Shown: piece after piece, positions 21,762 through 33,839 of the stretch
Numbering within the stretch: position 1 is the first letter of the stretch
Layout: the number at the start of each line of letters is the position of its first letter
Assembly (NCBI GenBank): GCA_030407005.1
Contig: JAUDYN010000006.1
Span: 930,001-994,000 of the forward strand
DNA: 64,000 nt
Source of the DNA: Desarmillaria ectypa
Taxonomy: Eukaryota > Basidiomycota > Agaricomycetes > Agaricales > Physalacriaceae
Reading direction: 5' to 3'
Made by a program: the position numbers and the translations under genes
The notes under the pieces: generated by a model
Told to the model about the DNA's origin: nothing
Database searches by the model: none
The model's input: only the letters and a program-made list of their open reading frames with translations

Positions 21762-23211
21762 ATGCTTACCTCCCCTCCTCACGTGAAAAAGATTCGGTGG
21801 TGCTTTTTCCTTTCTTTCGCTTTTGTTATCATTATTCCCATAGCCTGCATCCTCTTGGGAGTAACTTTACATCCAACGGAATTCCAATACAGGGCCAATG
21901 GCACTACCTCAAATGGTGCTATTCGAGAAGTGAGCTTCCTTGTCGTCTCGACCCACTGCTGCACTCACTGCAAAAGATTTACCTTCATGCGGATTTAATA
22001 TCAGCGGATTTGAAACAAGGAACAATGGTCCTTGATTGGACCATTGTGGGCGACAATTGTGAATCGGAATGCACAGACGTCAATATTTATTTCGATACGT
22101 GAGTGTTATGTTTTGTGGATGTTTGATTAGAGATGTTGATGTTTTCTTCTAGAAATCTTCTTCACTCCGATGCGAGCACTAACGGAGCCTCTGGCAACAA
22201 TAGACCCGTGGATCCAATATTCGCCTGGAATGCCACGGCAGGCTTTTATGATGTCCTTTCGAATATCCCGACTTTCCAGACAGAACTTGCTGTATTTCCC
22301 CCTTACGATTATACCAAACATTCCGTCAGACACACACGTTCGAGTCAGGTGTATTATCCCTTTGATCAGTGAGGCCCTTCTCATCTTAGTAGAAGTACGA
22401 CTGATATCACTAAACAGCTACCTCGCTGAGATATTTGGCTTCGCCCAAGACAAGAGTACCAATGATACTGTATCATTATCTCTCCATTCAACTTCTGGGC
22501 TGGCCGTGTAAGTGTTTCGAGTTGCTCTGTGACTTGATAACTAAACCGGTTCAAGAGGCCTCAAAATCTCGACGGAAGTCATCGAGGGTTTTTTGCCCCA
22601 GGAAGGTAGTCCGGAAGTCATCTATGTCGTAGTTACTCTGCAACGGGGTACCTTAGTAATATGGTATTGCCTTGTCATCACCATCACATTCTGTCGGTGC
22701 GATTTCATTGTGCCCATGAAATTGATCTCATGGTTTCCCCACTGAACCAGGGCTTATCACCCTCATGATATGTCTTGTTATGATTATGACTGTCGGGTTC
22801 GGCTTCCAGCAGAGGAATGAGATTGTCGTTGTTCCTGTTGGGACTGTGTTTGCCTTTACTCAGCTACGTTCAAGCATGCCTGGAGCCCCAGACGGATTTG
22901 GTCCGTCACTTCTGGTTAATTCAATCTTCGATGCTGATATATTCCAGGTGATATCTTGGGTACTTTAAGTTCAATACAACATTGGCTCGCAAACTGACTC
23001 CAGACACAGATTTCGTAGGCGTACTACCTTGCCTCGTCCTTTTGTCCATTTGTGTAAGTGCCAAAACCTCGAAACACTCCAGAAATGACGTACAATCGCC
23101 AACTAGGCGGTTACCATGGTCGGAATCTATGTTTTCACAGATCCCTCGAAGAATTCTCGTGAACAGTTAACTTGGCATGCCTTAGGTACGCTAGTTCTAG
23201 ATGACGTCTAA
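21762..23211 (+). CDS. DUF4436 family multi-pass membrane protein
   Basis: Fungal DUF4436 membrane protein of unknown function. Frame-consistent exons are 21762-21929, 21977-22098, 22153-22368, 22418-22507, 22556-22692, 22751-22900, 22948-22959, 23004-23053 and 23107-23211, giving 349 residues. An N-terminal membrane anchor (CFFLSFAFVIIIPIACILLG) is followed by a luminal beta-rich part with the family hallmark VYYPFDHYLAEIFGFAQD. Near the C-terminus come further helices: LVIWYCLVITITF, LITLMICLVMIMTVGF, VGVLPCLVLLSIC and MVGIYVF. PGAPDGFGDILDTDFVGVLP matches the conserved loop before the last helices and needs the 12-nt exon. All borders are GT..AG. The family is secure; the molecular role is unknown. 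Confidence 0.85.
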
Positions 23212-23369
23212 CGTTAGCATCTAAACATGTTCTTTCATAGTGAATGCTCTCTTTCGCTCTAGGAACGCAACAACAGACAGACTTGGCATGAAGAACACGG
23301 CCCAGGAGTCCTACAGAATGGTCCCTTTGTCGCGAGATTAAAGTGCTGACGACATTTGACATGAACAGT

Positions 23370-23546
23370 TGTTGTAACTATTGCAGTGGGAGGCTTGCTG
23401 AGTAGAGAATACTGAATTGTTAGCCACTAGAGCTCGAGACGAGCTCCTTAAATACTACAGAATGTATCTAGAACGTTCTACTAGAGTACCTGATTATATC
23501 CTAGTATCGTGCCAAATTGATGGTACCGAAGTTGCAAATCCCAACA
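23370..23546 (-). repeat. Solo LTR-like repeat
   Basis: On the minus strand it begins TGTTGGGATTTGC and ends ACAACA, 177 bp, with a TATTTAAG box. The flanks ACAG and ATAG differ by one C/T change and may be an eroded target duplication. The start matches the solo LTR at 11623, so it may be a shortened member of that family. Confidence 0.55.
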
Positions 23547-24119
23547 ATAGCGACGCAGGTTCACTTCATATTGCGGTTCCGTAGCACTGCTTTACCGACG
23601 AATGGTCGTTTGTCATTATGAACCGATAGAGCCAATACACTGGACCTTGTCCTCAAGAACCAACAATATCCAAAGCAGAAGGGAACTCACCACTTTCACC
23701 TTACGCTACATGCCTACAATCATCCGAATATGCCTTCACAAATCCAAAGAAAAGCCGCATCAACCAATCTCCTCCATTGACTTTTCGCGAACGCAGTCAA
23801 GCAATATTTTCATGCTCCCTTTACTCCGGTCGCACGCTACAGGACACAACACAGAAACAGGAACATTTTGGCACCTTTTTTGTCGTTGAACGCCAAGACG
23901 AAGGCGTAGAGTTCCGTCTCTGCTTGAACGCGAGGCGAAGAAAATGATCATCATTCACGACATATACATCGTTATATAGGGTAGTATAGTTCATTGATGT
24001 TCAATGAATTGATATTGACTGTGTAACAATCTACCAAGGAAGCAGTCATTCATCCCCTCCAAACAAACCTGGTATCGCACAAAATCAGCGATACGCCTAG
24101 GCTTATCATTGAGATAAGC
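23547..24119. other. Intergenic, no gene recognised
   Basis: Open frames here have no supporting motif. The last 110 bp, before the dehydrogenase remnant, resemble the region at 29870-29960 beside its paralog (for example ACCAAGGAA and CCAAAACAAACCTG blocks), so this is shared 3' flank of a duplicated locus. Confidence 0.45.
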
Positions 24120-24242
24120 TTACAAGTTTTCCTCACCCTCCGGACCCAACAACACCCAAGGAAACAACGATCTCGCTGCTTTTCCCGGCGAGTCTTCCCT
24201 TCCAGGTTGATATCCATTAACCTGGTTCATCACAAACCCGGG
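24120..24242 (-). pseudogene. Short-chain dehydrogenase 1, C-terminal part
   Basis: Last exon of an SDR-family oxidoreductase: PGFVMNQVNGYQPGREDSPG, then a hydrophobic end LFPWVLLGPEGEENL and TAA at 24120. It is cut at 24242 by copia element B2; the upstream part continues at 28805. The paralog SDR2 has the same ending, PWALLGPDDMGEDL. Confidence 0.75.
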
Positions 24243-24453
24243 TGTTGTAACGAGAGCGAGGAGAACGTAGAAAGGATGGTAAAATCCTTGCCTCTCAAGC
24301 AAGAGGTGTCCTACTTAAATACATTTTGTACTACTTCTAGAACTTACTACGAAATACTATGTATGTCCACTTTTACGGTCCAAACTTGATCCTGCTGAGT
24401 AAGCCAATCCTTCGAGTACATTCTAGTACTTGCTCGGGATTGCTATCCCAACA
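24243..24453 (-). repeat. B2 3' LTR
   Basis: 211-bp copy of 28594-28804; the forward strand reads TGTTGTAACG..ATCCCAACA. It follows a purine-rich tract (minus strand GAGGGGGAG). Confidence 0.9.
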
Positions 24454-24460
24454 CTCCCCC

Positions 24461-27400
24461 TCAATTTCGAGCTCCTAGAATACCTGCAGATAGATATTCA
24501 TGTAATGGTCTTGGTAGCCCTTTAGTGAATATATCTGCTAAGTTCTCCTCTGATGCGCAGTGCTGAACTTTGACTTCATTTGAAGCCATGCGCTCATGAA
24601 TGAAGTGATGCTGTATGTCTATGTGCTTCGATCGCATGTGGAATACGGGGTTCTCAGTGAATTTGATTGCTGACTGATTGTCGATGAAAATAGTGGTTGC
24701 ACCATCAGGTGGCAATCCTAATTCAGTTAAAATTGCCCGCAACCATATTACTTCTTGGGTTGTTTGTGAAAGGGCCATATATTCTGCCTCCATAGTGGAT
24801 AGAGCTACAGTGGGCTGTTTCTTTGAACTCCAAGTAACAGCTCCCCCTGCATAGGTACAGACATAACCAGATGTTGATCTTCTATCTGTCCTGTCTTCTC
24901 CCCAGTCTGAATCTGAGTAGGGTATCAGTTCATCTGTAGTCCCTCCATATGTGATACCAAAATCCAGAGTCCCCTTCAAGTAATGGCAAACTCGTTTCAG
25001 AGCTGTGACATGCTCAGTGGCCGGATTTTGTATGTATTTGCTCAATTCCATGACAGCATGTGCAATGTCAGGCCGAGATCCATTGGCTGCATACATCAGA
25101 GATCCGACACCAGTATGGTAATATTGCCTGGTGGCTGTGTCAGCGCTCCGGGGATCATCTTCAGGGATTTTCTCTAGCCATACATTCAGGTCCATAGGCA
25201 TTTTGACTGGTTTGCAGTCTTTCATGCCCATTTGCTTGAGTACCTTCAAAATATATGCCTTCTGGGATAAGGTAATGGTACCCTTCTCCCAATTTCTGTC
25301 TATCTTCATGCCCAATATGTATTGAATCTCCCTCATGTCTGTAACATTTAGCTTCTTCTTAAGCTCTTCTTTCATAATAGACATGGTTTCATCATCTGGG
25401 GCAAGCAGTGTCATGTCGTCTACATGCACAGCTACAATTATAGGACCAGAATCCATCTGTCTGATACACACACATTGATCACTAATCAATCTTGTGTATC
25501 TGAGTCCCAAAAAGATAGCATTTAATTTCTCATTCCAAACTCAGCCAGATTGCTTGAGTCCATATAATGTCAACTTGAGGTGTGCCGCCTTGCCACTCCC
25601 ATCAGAATATTTGGGTGGCTGTGCCATATAAATGGATTCATTGAGTTTTCCATTTAAGTAGGCTCCAATGACATCCATTCCATGAATAATCTGGTTTCTT
25701 TGTGCGGCAATGGCCATAAGTAGGCGGAATGTGTCCAGCCTAACTACAGGTGCATATGTCTCAAAGAAATCAATTCTGGGTTTCTGTGAAAATCCTTTTG
25801 CAATGAGTCTGGCTTTGTGCCTGGTGATTTTCCTATCACCATCTCTTTTCAGCCTGTAGGTCCACTTGCAATCAACAAGTGACCTATCCTGAGGTAATTC
25901 TTTCAGCTGCCATGTGCCTAGAGAAGTCAATAGATTATATTCTTCATCCATTGCTTTCTTCCAATGATGCCAATCTGGCCTTGTTTTGGCTTCTTCAAGG
26001 CTTAATGGCTTATCACTGAGGTTATCTGCAGTCTCTCCCACACATGCATATTCTACTGCAATATTTACAGTCTCCAGTGGTTTCTTTGTTACTTCCTGCT
26101 GCTTCTCTGGCAATTTTGTGCCTCATGAGACTGGATTATTAAGGAACTGGTAACTTGGTGGGGCTACTGATGCAATCCAGACTGATTTGTCATGTGGCTG
26201 AATCACCTTCCCATGCTATACAGGTAACTTTGATTTAGTTGCTGGGTCATCAAGAGGTATTTCCCCTTTTGTTTTGGCATTCCTGGCACCTGTGGATTTG
26301 TCCAAAATATCATCATTTCCATCCAGAATCTGCTCAACTTTGCTCCCTGACTCCCCCTTGAGCAGTGGAGGATGGGACACAATGTATTTATCATTGTTAG
26401 CATTTAGAATGCTCTCTTCAGGGAATATAACATTTCTTGAGGTCTGAATCTGCCTAGTCTGTGAGTTATAGTATCTCCAGGCTCTTGATTCATCTGTAAG
26501 ACCTGTAAAGATAAATTTTCTTGATTTTGGGTCGAGTTTTGACCTTTTGTTATTCTGTTGCAACACCCAGCACTTTGTTCCGAATTCCTGGAGTGTTGAA
26601 ATGTCTGGTTTTATTCCACAAAACACTTCTTCTGGGATTAGATCATTTTTGATAGCCCTGGTTGGTGATCAGTCTTCAAATATATGGCATATGCCACTGC
26701 CTTGGGCTATAAAAATTTCAGCAGGTGATGTTCTTCTAGCATGGCATGAGCATGCTCCACAAGAGTCCGATTGACTCTCTTGGCAACTCCATTTTGGAAT
26801 GGAGAATATGTGGCAGTCAGTTCCAACTGGATGCCATTGCTCTGGAGGTATTCCTTCACCTTCTCATTGATATATTCCTTCCTATTATCAATCCTCATAA
26901 ACTTCAGATCTCTTCCAGTGTGGACTTTGATGTATTTTTGGTACTGCTGAATCTTCTTTTGGATTTCTGTACCCTGTTTCGACTTTAGAAAATACAACAT
27001 TGTCCTCTGGGATTTCCCATCTGTGAAGCTTATGTAATATCTTTCTCCATGGATACCCTAAGTTCGGGCTGGCCCCCATAAGTCTGAAAATGTCATTTCA
27101 CCTATTTCAGTATAATTCCTTTCAGCTTCTTGTGGAAATGGCTTGGCATTATGTTTGGCCTGTATGCAGGCTTCGCAATCCTTTTGAGGCACTGCTGACT
27201 CATCCACATCCATTCTCTTGACCATTTTCTTTCTAAATAGTCTCTTTACTGATCCCATGTTTAAGTGGCCTATTACCCAATGCCACTTCTGCTATGATTG
27301 GGCTGGTTTTATCATATGGGCCTGGGTTATTTCTGGCACAATAATATCTAGGCTATACAGCTTCGATATTTTATCTCCATGGCTAATCCTTTTGCCACAT

Positions 27401-28509
27401 GGTGAGATAATATCCATCCAGGATTCTTTGAATTTGAGTTCAAACCTAGCATCTATGATGCGCCCTAATGATATAAGATTGAATGGTGCTTCAGGGCAAT
27501 GAATACAGTCCTTTAGAGTGACTGCAGTGGTCTTCTCTCCTTCAATCATTTTAATCTTAACTATTCCTCTTCCCAAGCCTTTTGACCTTCCTACACTAAT
27601 AACTTCATGTCCTGGGGTCTCAACATAGTCAGAAAAATGCAATCTATTCTTGACTATATGCTTGGTGGTGCCTGAGTCTCCAATCCATGATGACCCTGCA
27701 AATGCAGTAGATGTGATGTCTTTTGCCCAAAATGCGTAATCTTCTTCATTAGAATCTGACTTGGCAACATGTGTCTGAGTCTGGCCCTTCCCTTTCCCCT
27801 TCTATTGCTTTCTGGGATTCTTCTTCCCATTTGAGCAATTAGCCTTAATGTGGCCAGTTTCTCCACATCTGTAACATGTGATTTTCAGATTAAACTTCTT
27901 CTTGTCATGTGCTGCAAGTGTTGTCATTGGGTCAGAAGTCTTTTCCCACAATCAGATATCTTCTTGGAGAATTCAGGAAATCAATTTGTATGAATCCTTC
28001 AAGTCTGCAGTATCCACTGATGAAATGAATGAATTCCATGATTCCAGAAGTGATGTAAGCAGTGTGATTGAGAAGTCCTCCTCCTCAACAGTCTGCTTAA
28101 AGGATGCCAGCTCCTCCTGGTAGGACCTCATAGTCCTAATATGCTCCTCTATGTTTCCTCCTTCTTCACACTGAGCTCTAAAGAATTTCCTTCTCATAAG
28201 GACAATTCCCATGGGTCCCCTTGACTCATACATGTCCTTCAGAGCTTTCCAGGCTTCTGCTGAAGTCTTAGAACCAGCAATATACACCAGTGGGCCATCT
28301 GAAACCTGCAGTCTTATTGTCGAAAGAGCCTTCCTATCACTCTTCTTCCAATCTGCCACCAGTGCTGCTTCTGCCAGGGCCACAGAGCTTCCATCGGCAT
28401 AGTCAATTAGACCTAAATCAGTTAGTATATCAATCATCTTGACTTTCCATGTTGGGTAGTTTTCTGGGCCCTTAAGGGGTTCAATCCTATACATGGACTG
28501 GCTATCCAT
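24461..28509 (-). pseudogene. B2 gag-pol polyprotein, broken by stops
   Basis: From the ATG at 28509: gag (MDSQSMYRIEPLKGPENYP, then a capsid-like region with MRRKFFRAQCEEGGNIEEHI), zinc knuckle CYRCGETGHIKANC, protease active site GDSGTTKHIV, integrase zinc finger (HWVIGHLN with CEAC) and catalytic core (FTDGKSQRTMLYFL, FQNGVAKRVNRTL), RT (KGFSQKPRIDFFETYAPVVR, VHVDD) and RNase H ending LGARN at 24461. Stops lie after KLIS, after KQ in the gag tail, after KPAQS, after GPART, after LLKFL, at 26123-26125, and after KQSG. The one after KQSG is TGA where B1 has CGA. Several stops look like CpG C-to-T changes. Confidence 0.85.
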
Positions 28510-28581
28510 TTGGTTCTATGTGTGTATGTAAAGTACGAGAGTGCAAAGTTGGTGATGATGTAAGTAGTTCAGTTAGGGCCA

Positions 28582-28593
28582 GGGCCCATAACC
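28582..28593 (-). promoter_or_regulatory. B2 primer binding site
   Basis: The minus strand reads GGTTATGGGCCC directly after the 5' LTR, the same initiator-tRNA anticodon-arm complement as in B1 and D. Confidence 0.65.
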
Positions 28594-28804
28594 TGTTGTA
28601 ACGAGAGCAAGGAGAACGTAGAAAGGATGGTAAAATCCTTGCCTCTCAAGCAAGAGGTGTCCTACTTAAATACATTTTGTACTACTTCTAGAACTTACTA
28701 CGAAATACTATGTATGTCCACTTTTATGGTCCAAACTTGATCCTGCTGAGTAAGCCAATCCTTCGAGTACATTCTAGTACTTGCTCGGGATTGCTATCTC
28801 AACA
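28594..28804 (-). repeat. B2 5' LTR
   Basis: 211-bp LTR bordering the gag leader and followed on the right by the target copy CTGGG. Confidence 0.9.
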
Positions 28805-29090
28805 CTGGGATATATCATGCTAACCTTGATGTCTTCCGCCTCTAGATCCTTTGTTAGTAAGATTTTATCATAACCCTGCTTGGGTTGTATGCAGCAAGGT
28901 GCAGTATCAGACATCTTTGAGAACCAGGGAGAGGAAACATCGGTCAGTTCTCGAGGCAAGCTCTATCTGCAGATACTGACCAGGGTGAACGGGTACGAGA
29001 CTGGTGGGAAGATGATGGAAAATTCTGAGGACACCATTCCATGGATGTTCCTGGTACCAGTGATGGAAGCGGGAAGACATCAGTGATATC
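28805..29090 (-). pseudogene. Short-chain dehydrogenase 1, middle part
   Basis: Continues SDR1 on the other side of B2. DLEAEDIKVSMIYP joins PGFVMNQVNG across the insertion, matching EAEDIKVNMVCPRFV of the paralog at 29961-30788. Upstream, AAYNPS keeps the catalytic Tyr of the YxxxK motif, but the next codons are frame-shifted so the Lys-containing helix is lost. Further upstream the Rossmann part is not recognisable. The gene was therefore decayed as well as interrupted. Confidence 0.65.
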
Positions 29091-29960
29091 ATTGATCAGG
29101 ATTGAATGCTTCACTGATGCACATTTCTTTTCAGCCAGTTTTGCCTACCTTTGTAGAGAATATACAAAATTTCAGAAGGGAGAAATCACTATTATTTGAA
29201 GAATTTGGAGACGTGTGCAAGGCCACAGGTGAGAAGTTATTGCTATCACATCCTCTTCGCCAGCTTAGGTCAAGTCTTGGGCAAGTCAGTAAGCAGCCAC
29301 ATTCTTTGTGTTTTACGTGTAGAAATATTACCAGCCCTTGCCATCAAAATCATTGATATGTGATATGCATGCTATGAGACATCCTTGCAGGGGTCTGGTA
29401 CTTATGATGAGATACGAGAAGTTAAGAAACATCACAAGATATCAAGAAAGAACTCCTGTGAGCACTCAAGGTTGGTGTTCAAGATCCTTCCAGTTAGTCA
29501 TCGATGAGCTTCCCCATTAATATTTCGATAAAGCTAATTTATTCTTGCTCTCGTAGTCCTTCACATTTTTTGATTTGAGTCCTGGTGCACTGGTGCTTTC
29601 GATGCAACAACAGATGCAATAAATGTACAATAGATATATGTAATGAGGGCAGATTCATAGAGTGAACGAGTAATAATCCAGATGGACCAAATGGATAGTG
29701 TTCAAAAGCTTTCTACTGTTATATCGTATATTAGATGTAGCCTATCGTTTGGGGGCCAGATTGCATACCACGAGTGGATGAAGCTATTGCAATTCATGCA
29801 TGAGAAATACATCAAATTTCAAGAACTAGCCGACAGCAGAGCAACCTACAGGAATCTAGCAGACACAAACTACCAAGGAAAGTGTCCATCATCCCCCCAA
29901 AACAAACCTGTTCATTCAACAATAATCAGCGGCTTGCATAGATCTATCATCGAGAAAAAC
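29091..29960. other. Between two dehydrogenase pseudogenes, no gene recognised
   Basis: 870 bp with only unsupported open frames. It probably includes the vanished N-terminal part of SDR1 and the 3' flank of SDR2. Confidence 0.4.
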
Positions 29961-30788
29961 TCACAAGTCTTCCCCCATATCATCGGGGCCTAATAATGCC
30001 CATGGAAGAAGCGTCTTCATACCACCCTTGGGGGTCTTCCCTCCAGGCCAATACCTATTCAACTTGGTTGTCACGAACCTGGGACATACCATGTTTACCT
30101 TGATATCCTCTGCCTCCAGATTCTTTGCCAATATAATCAAGTACAAATTCAGAGCTGCCTTACTCGGGTTTTAAGCAGCGAGGTGCAGTGTTAGCCCAGG
30201 GCCGGCTTGGCGAGTGTTTGATGCTAGGGACATCGAGACATTCAGGATGCAGGCATACCCTTTCAGTGCTGCCCGGAGGAGAGGGGTGAACGTTTGGGTA
30301 GTCTGGATGAGCCCGAAAAAGTTGGGCTCAAAAGTCTTCCAAAGCATGTCAAGAGAGATGGTGCAGGATCCTTGGGTTTTTGACATATAGCTCATACCTG
30401 TCCGGGATCGATAAATGAAGACAGCAGTTAAAAAGAGGGACAAAGCATACCCACATTGTTTACGAGTGTATCCAGCCTTCCTTCTGCTTTCTCAATGTTA
30501 TCCTTTGCTGCTTGGATCAAGGCTGCATCTGTTACATTGAGCCGGACCAATTTGACATCAAAGTGGTATTCGTCCTTCAATTTGGTGTTACCAAAGAAAG
30601 TTAATTGTGGGACTGTCAAAACCATGGGAACCTGCTTACTGTGCTGCTTTGCCAGATGCTTCGTTCCTTGAAGCCAGGTAAATGGTGTAGCCTTTCTCAG
30701 CTAGCAGCCTGACGAGCTCATACCCGATTCCATCGTTGGATCCAGTTACAAGGATAACATGCTTGTACTGGTCACTGGAAGTTGTTGT
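29961..30788 (-). pseudogene. Short-chain dehydrogenase/reductase 2, catalytic Tyr codon now a stop
   Basis: SDR-family NAD(P)-dependent oxidoreductase resembling fungal carbonyl reductases. The minus strand shows the cofactor motif VTGSNDGIGYEL, YTIYLASRNEASGKAAQ, a 68-nt intron, VKLVRLNVTD, the NNVG motif, a second intron, and WKTFEPNFFGLIQTTQTF with ILNVSMSLAS (the active-site Ser region). The next segment should read Y-NPSKAAL (YxxxK), but the Tyr codon is TAA at 30171-30173. The protein then continues in frame, EAEDIKVNMVCPRFVTT to GEDL at 29961. No in-frame ATG precedes the cofactor motif; a stop lies just upstream at 30789. Both defects make it a pseudogene, recently enough that the rest is intact. 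Confidence 0.8.
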
Positions 30789-31498
30789 CTAGACTCTGCT
30801 GCATACAAGACGATGAGGATATGATAAACTCTTGATCTGGCTAGCGTTGACCTCGGGTAATGAGGTTGATGCCTGTGGCCATGCTTTCACCTTTGGCTGT
30901 GTGCAAGTGATTGGCCCAAGAAATGATTGTTATCTGATATCCAAAAGCGGGGAGGGTCAAGGAAAGTAGTAGTAGTAGTAAGTGACATCCCTCTATTTGT
31001 CCAGCGTAGATGGCGAATCAATTCAGTTTTTCCAGTGCAGCATACTCACAGCCAGATGGCATCATTGTTCTCTACTCGGAGTCAGTGTATCTCCTCATAC
31101 TTTCTATTGTTCCACATATAACTTGTTTGAAAAGGCTGGCACCGTTTCTCTGCTACGTTTATAGTCTCTGTTGTAGGACCTGTTTCATTATTTAATAAAC
31201 CTTGTCCTTAATATCCTTATCTGTTATTTTCTGAATTTGCATGCATAGCATCTAGGGTGCTGTGCAGTCCTCGCTACCAACTTGGGGGTGTGGGGGTGTG
31301 GGGTGGGCTTAAAAGATGCAGTGCTGCATTGAGACTGCATTATTACCAAGAACATGGGGAAAAAATGGTGAGTACTTCAGTTAACTCTATATTGAGGAAT
31401 ATAATCTAACAGTCTGCTTACAGCCAACCGGGTGGATGTGAGCCATGATATTATCCTATGCAACAATATTTATCACTGACATTGGTGCTGAGAGACGC
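30789..31498. other. Intergenic, simple repeats only
   Basis: No gene. It contains a short AGT trinucleotide run near 30967-30982 and a G-rich GGGGGTGTG repeat near 31285-31305. CpG content falls along this stretch toward the transposon island. Confidence 0.5.
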
Positions 31499-33106
31499 TG
31501 ATGTGCTTGGTAACAGTGAGTGACAAAAGAATTAGGGAATGGCAATGAACACCAATCACACTAAACCTCTTACTACTCTACACTTAATCACCAATATTGA
31601 ATTCGGGCGGTTTCGAGTACGATGGAAGCACTCTGCAGACTTCAATAATCAAGTACAATTGTCTTAAAGACGTTTTATTCATTACTAGTGAGTTTATACA
31701 AAGTACTACTCATACTAGTGGGATGGGTAAGACACAATTGGATAAGAGTGACTTGGTTTGAGCTACTGCGCTTGTTCTGACTGAAACTGCTTCAGACTGG
31801 TGGCACTCTTGGCCCTATACTGCTTCCTACAAGTGATAAACACTTGACCAGTCGCACTCTTAGCTGACTAGTGGTGCTCTTGGCCTAAGAATAAACTATA
31901 ACTCCAAGAACTTTGCTTGAACTAACTTCAAAACACTCCGGACCTTTGCAGAACACAACAGTGACTCTAATGGACTTCAATTCAATGCAATTCTATGGGT
32001 GACTTAGCAACTATTAATCACTTTGTTGAGGTTAAGCACAAAAGCCTTTAATTGGGGACACCAGTTACTACCAGTGAGGGCTCAACTATGGGGATGGCTT
32101 GCCTGCTTTGCATGAGCGCCCATCCCACTACTTATATACTACTGAGGCAAAACTATAAATATCATCTGGGTATAGAGTATATTGGTAAGAATTTCTTGGC
32201 TAATCATGAATAATGGTGAATAATCACACAATAGTCGGTCTAGTCTGTTTTTTTTTCAAATATTCAGTCTAGAGACTCCACAGTTGGTCTTTCCGCACCC
32301 TTGGCACAACTACATGCCCTAGTAACGCGGTTATATGGATATCCAGATATTGGTGCCTGTAACAGCTATCCAATCATGATCAAGGGTGCAGTCTGGCTCC
32401 ACTAACATCGATCATAAGAGATCTATATCATGGTAAGGATTTCTTGGCTAGTCACGAATAATGGTGAATAATCATACAATAGTCAGTCTAGTCTGTTTTC
32501 TTTTCAAATATTTGGTCTAGAGACTCCACAGTTGGTATTTCCGCACCCGTGGCACAACTACAGGCCCTAGTAACGCAGTTATATGGATATCTGGATATTG
32601 GTGCCTGTAACAGCTATCCGATCATGATCGAGGGTGCAGTCCGGCTCCACTAGCATCAATCATAAGAGATCTATATTGAAATAGTCGGATCTGGGCTCAA
32701 GGTTAATCCATTCCTAATTTATTTCTAAGTCCTGTTTCAAGATTGCCATGTGACTAGTTATCCTGACTTAGGTGTTTATGCCCAGTCTGGGCTGCTAGTG
32801 ACAGAACTTGACAAGATCTGTGTACTCTGCTTCTGGTTTTGGTGTGCTAGTAGCATCCTTCGTTTGCTAGTGGCTGTATTTCACTTAGTCCTGCTAGCAT
32901 TTGAGTTACTAGTCTGGCTGGCTGGTAGATTTAACCCACTAATGGTGTTGCATCTAAGTCCTGGCTCTACCAGTTGCTTACTGCTTTTAACTATCAGCTC
33001 AAAGCCTCAGCTATAGTCCTCTATGTATCACTAGTATAGGATAGATGTGCAATAGTATTGTTACAAAATCGCAAAATCTAGGTGTGAATGCGTAGATGGC
33101 ATATCA
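31499..33106 (-). mobile_element. Orphan repeat R, copy ii (1608 bp)
   Basis: Same repeat as 7190-8648, in reverse orientation, bounded by TGATGTGC on the left and GCATATCA on the right. It is flanked by ACGC on both sides (31495-31498, 33107-33110), a perfect 4-bp target duplication. It carries a 248-bp internal tandem duplication, with units starting at about 32183 and 32431, which explains its greater length. Confidence 0.88.
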
Positions 33107-33110
33107 ACGC

Positions 33111-33839
33111 AAGGCCTTTCTTAGTAATAGTAGCAATAGGTACCAAACTGCCAAAGCCTTCATCAAAGCCTAAGCCCCTGCCAAAGCCTAAGCCCCCAAA
33201 GCAATAAACAACAATCCACAGCTGGAGGAATGGAGGATTAAGGGGTACACGAGATGTTAGGACTATATAGATTCATCTTGAAATGACAACTCGATTTGGG
33301 CCTTTCACACTGATCCTACTCAAGCCGAAGGTCAAAGGTCAGGTGTCACTGGTCTAACTACTATTAAGGACTTGCCACTTGTGTAAGAAATCTGCATAAA
33401 AGAGTGCTTCCGAAAAAGTGACACTGGGCAGCTGCGATGCAATTCAAGCACGGAAGTAACCAGGTCCTGATTTGAGGCGCTGAGTATCATGAATGCCAGG
33501 GGAACGTTAAGCAGCAATGTTCATTCCTCTAAAAGATGTTCCACTGACATCCCACATATCAATGGCTAGTGAGCTGTGATGGCATAATCTATTAAAGGAG
33601 AGTCATGAGGATGACAACGATGGACATCTGAAATTTCATGACCTTTCATACTGAGCATATACAAGTCTAGATCCAGTAGATAGTGAAGAGAGAGAACAGC
33701 AGGAGGAGTGGAGGATATTATTGAGGATCGTGGCCATAGGTGTGGAAGCAGGTCTCAAGGTGATATCCAGACACGTCAGACTCTGGGTAGGACAATGGTA
33801 TGATAATGGGAAAAAAATGCAAATATTTTCTTTGCAAAA
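33111..33839. other. CpG-poor decayed sequence
   Basis: No intact gene. A short repeated motif AAAGCCTAAGCCCC occurs near 33160-33200. The sequence looks like mutated former genic DNA but I cannot align it to a gene here. Confidence 0.35.

Larger units (their letters stand above)
24243..28804 (-). mobile_element. Ty1/copia retrotransposon B2, full length but inactive
   Basis: Second copy of the B family, 4.56 kb, with identical-length 211-bp LTRs. The flanks are CCGGG (24238-24242) and CTGGG (28805-28809), a target duplication with one C/T change. Domain order on the minus strand is gag, CCHC zinc knuckle, protease, integrase, reverse transcriptase, RNase H, which defines Ty1/copia. It is interrupted by several stops. 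It is inserted in the SDR1 gene. Confidence 0.92.

Noticed and set aside
29682..29993. 103-codon plus-strand frame beside SDR2
   Set aside because: It overlaps the SDR2 C-terminus on the opposite strand, and part of it repeats the paralogous 3' flank at 24.0 kb; no motif.
32750..33016. 88-codon hydrophobic open frame in orphan repeat R (also 7280-7546 minus strand)
   Set aside because: It starts with GTG, not ATG, is closed by a stop in copy iii, and has no family motif; its similarity between copies follows from repeat identity.
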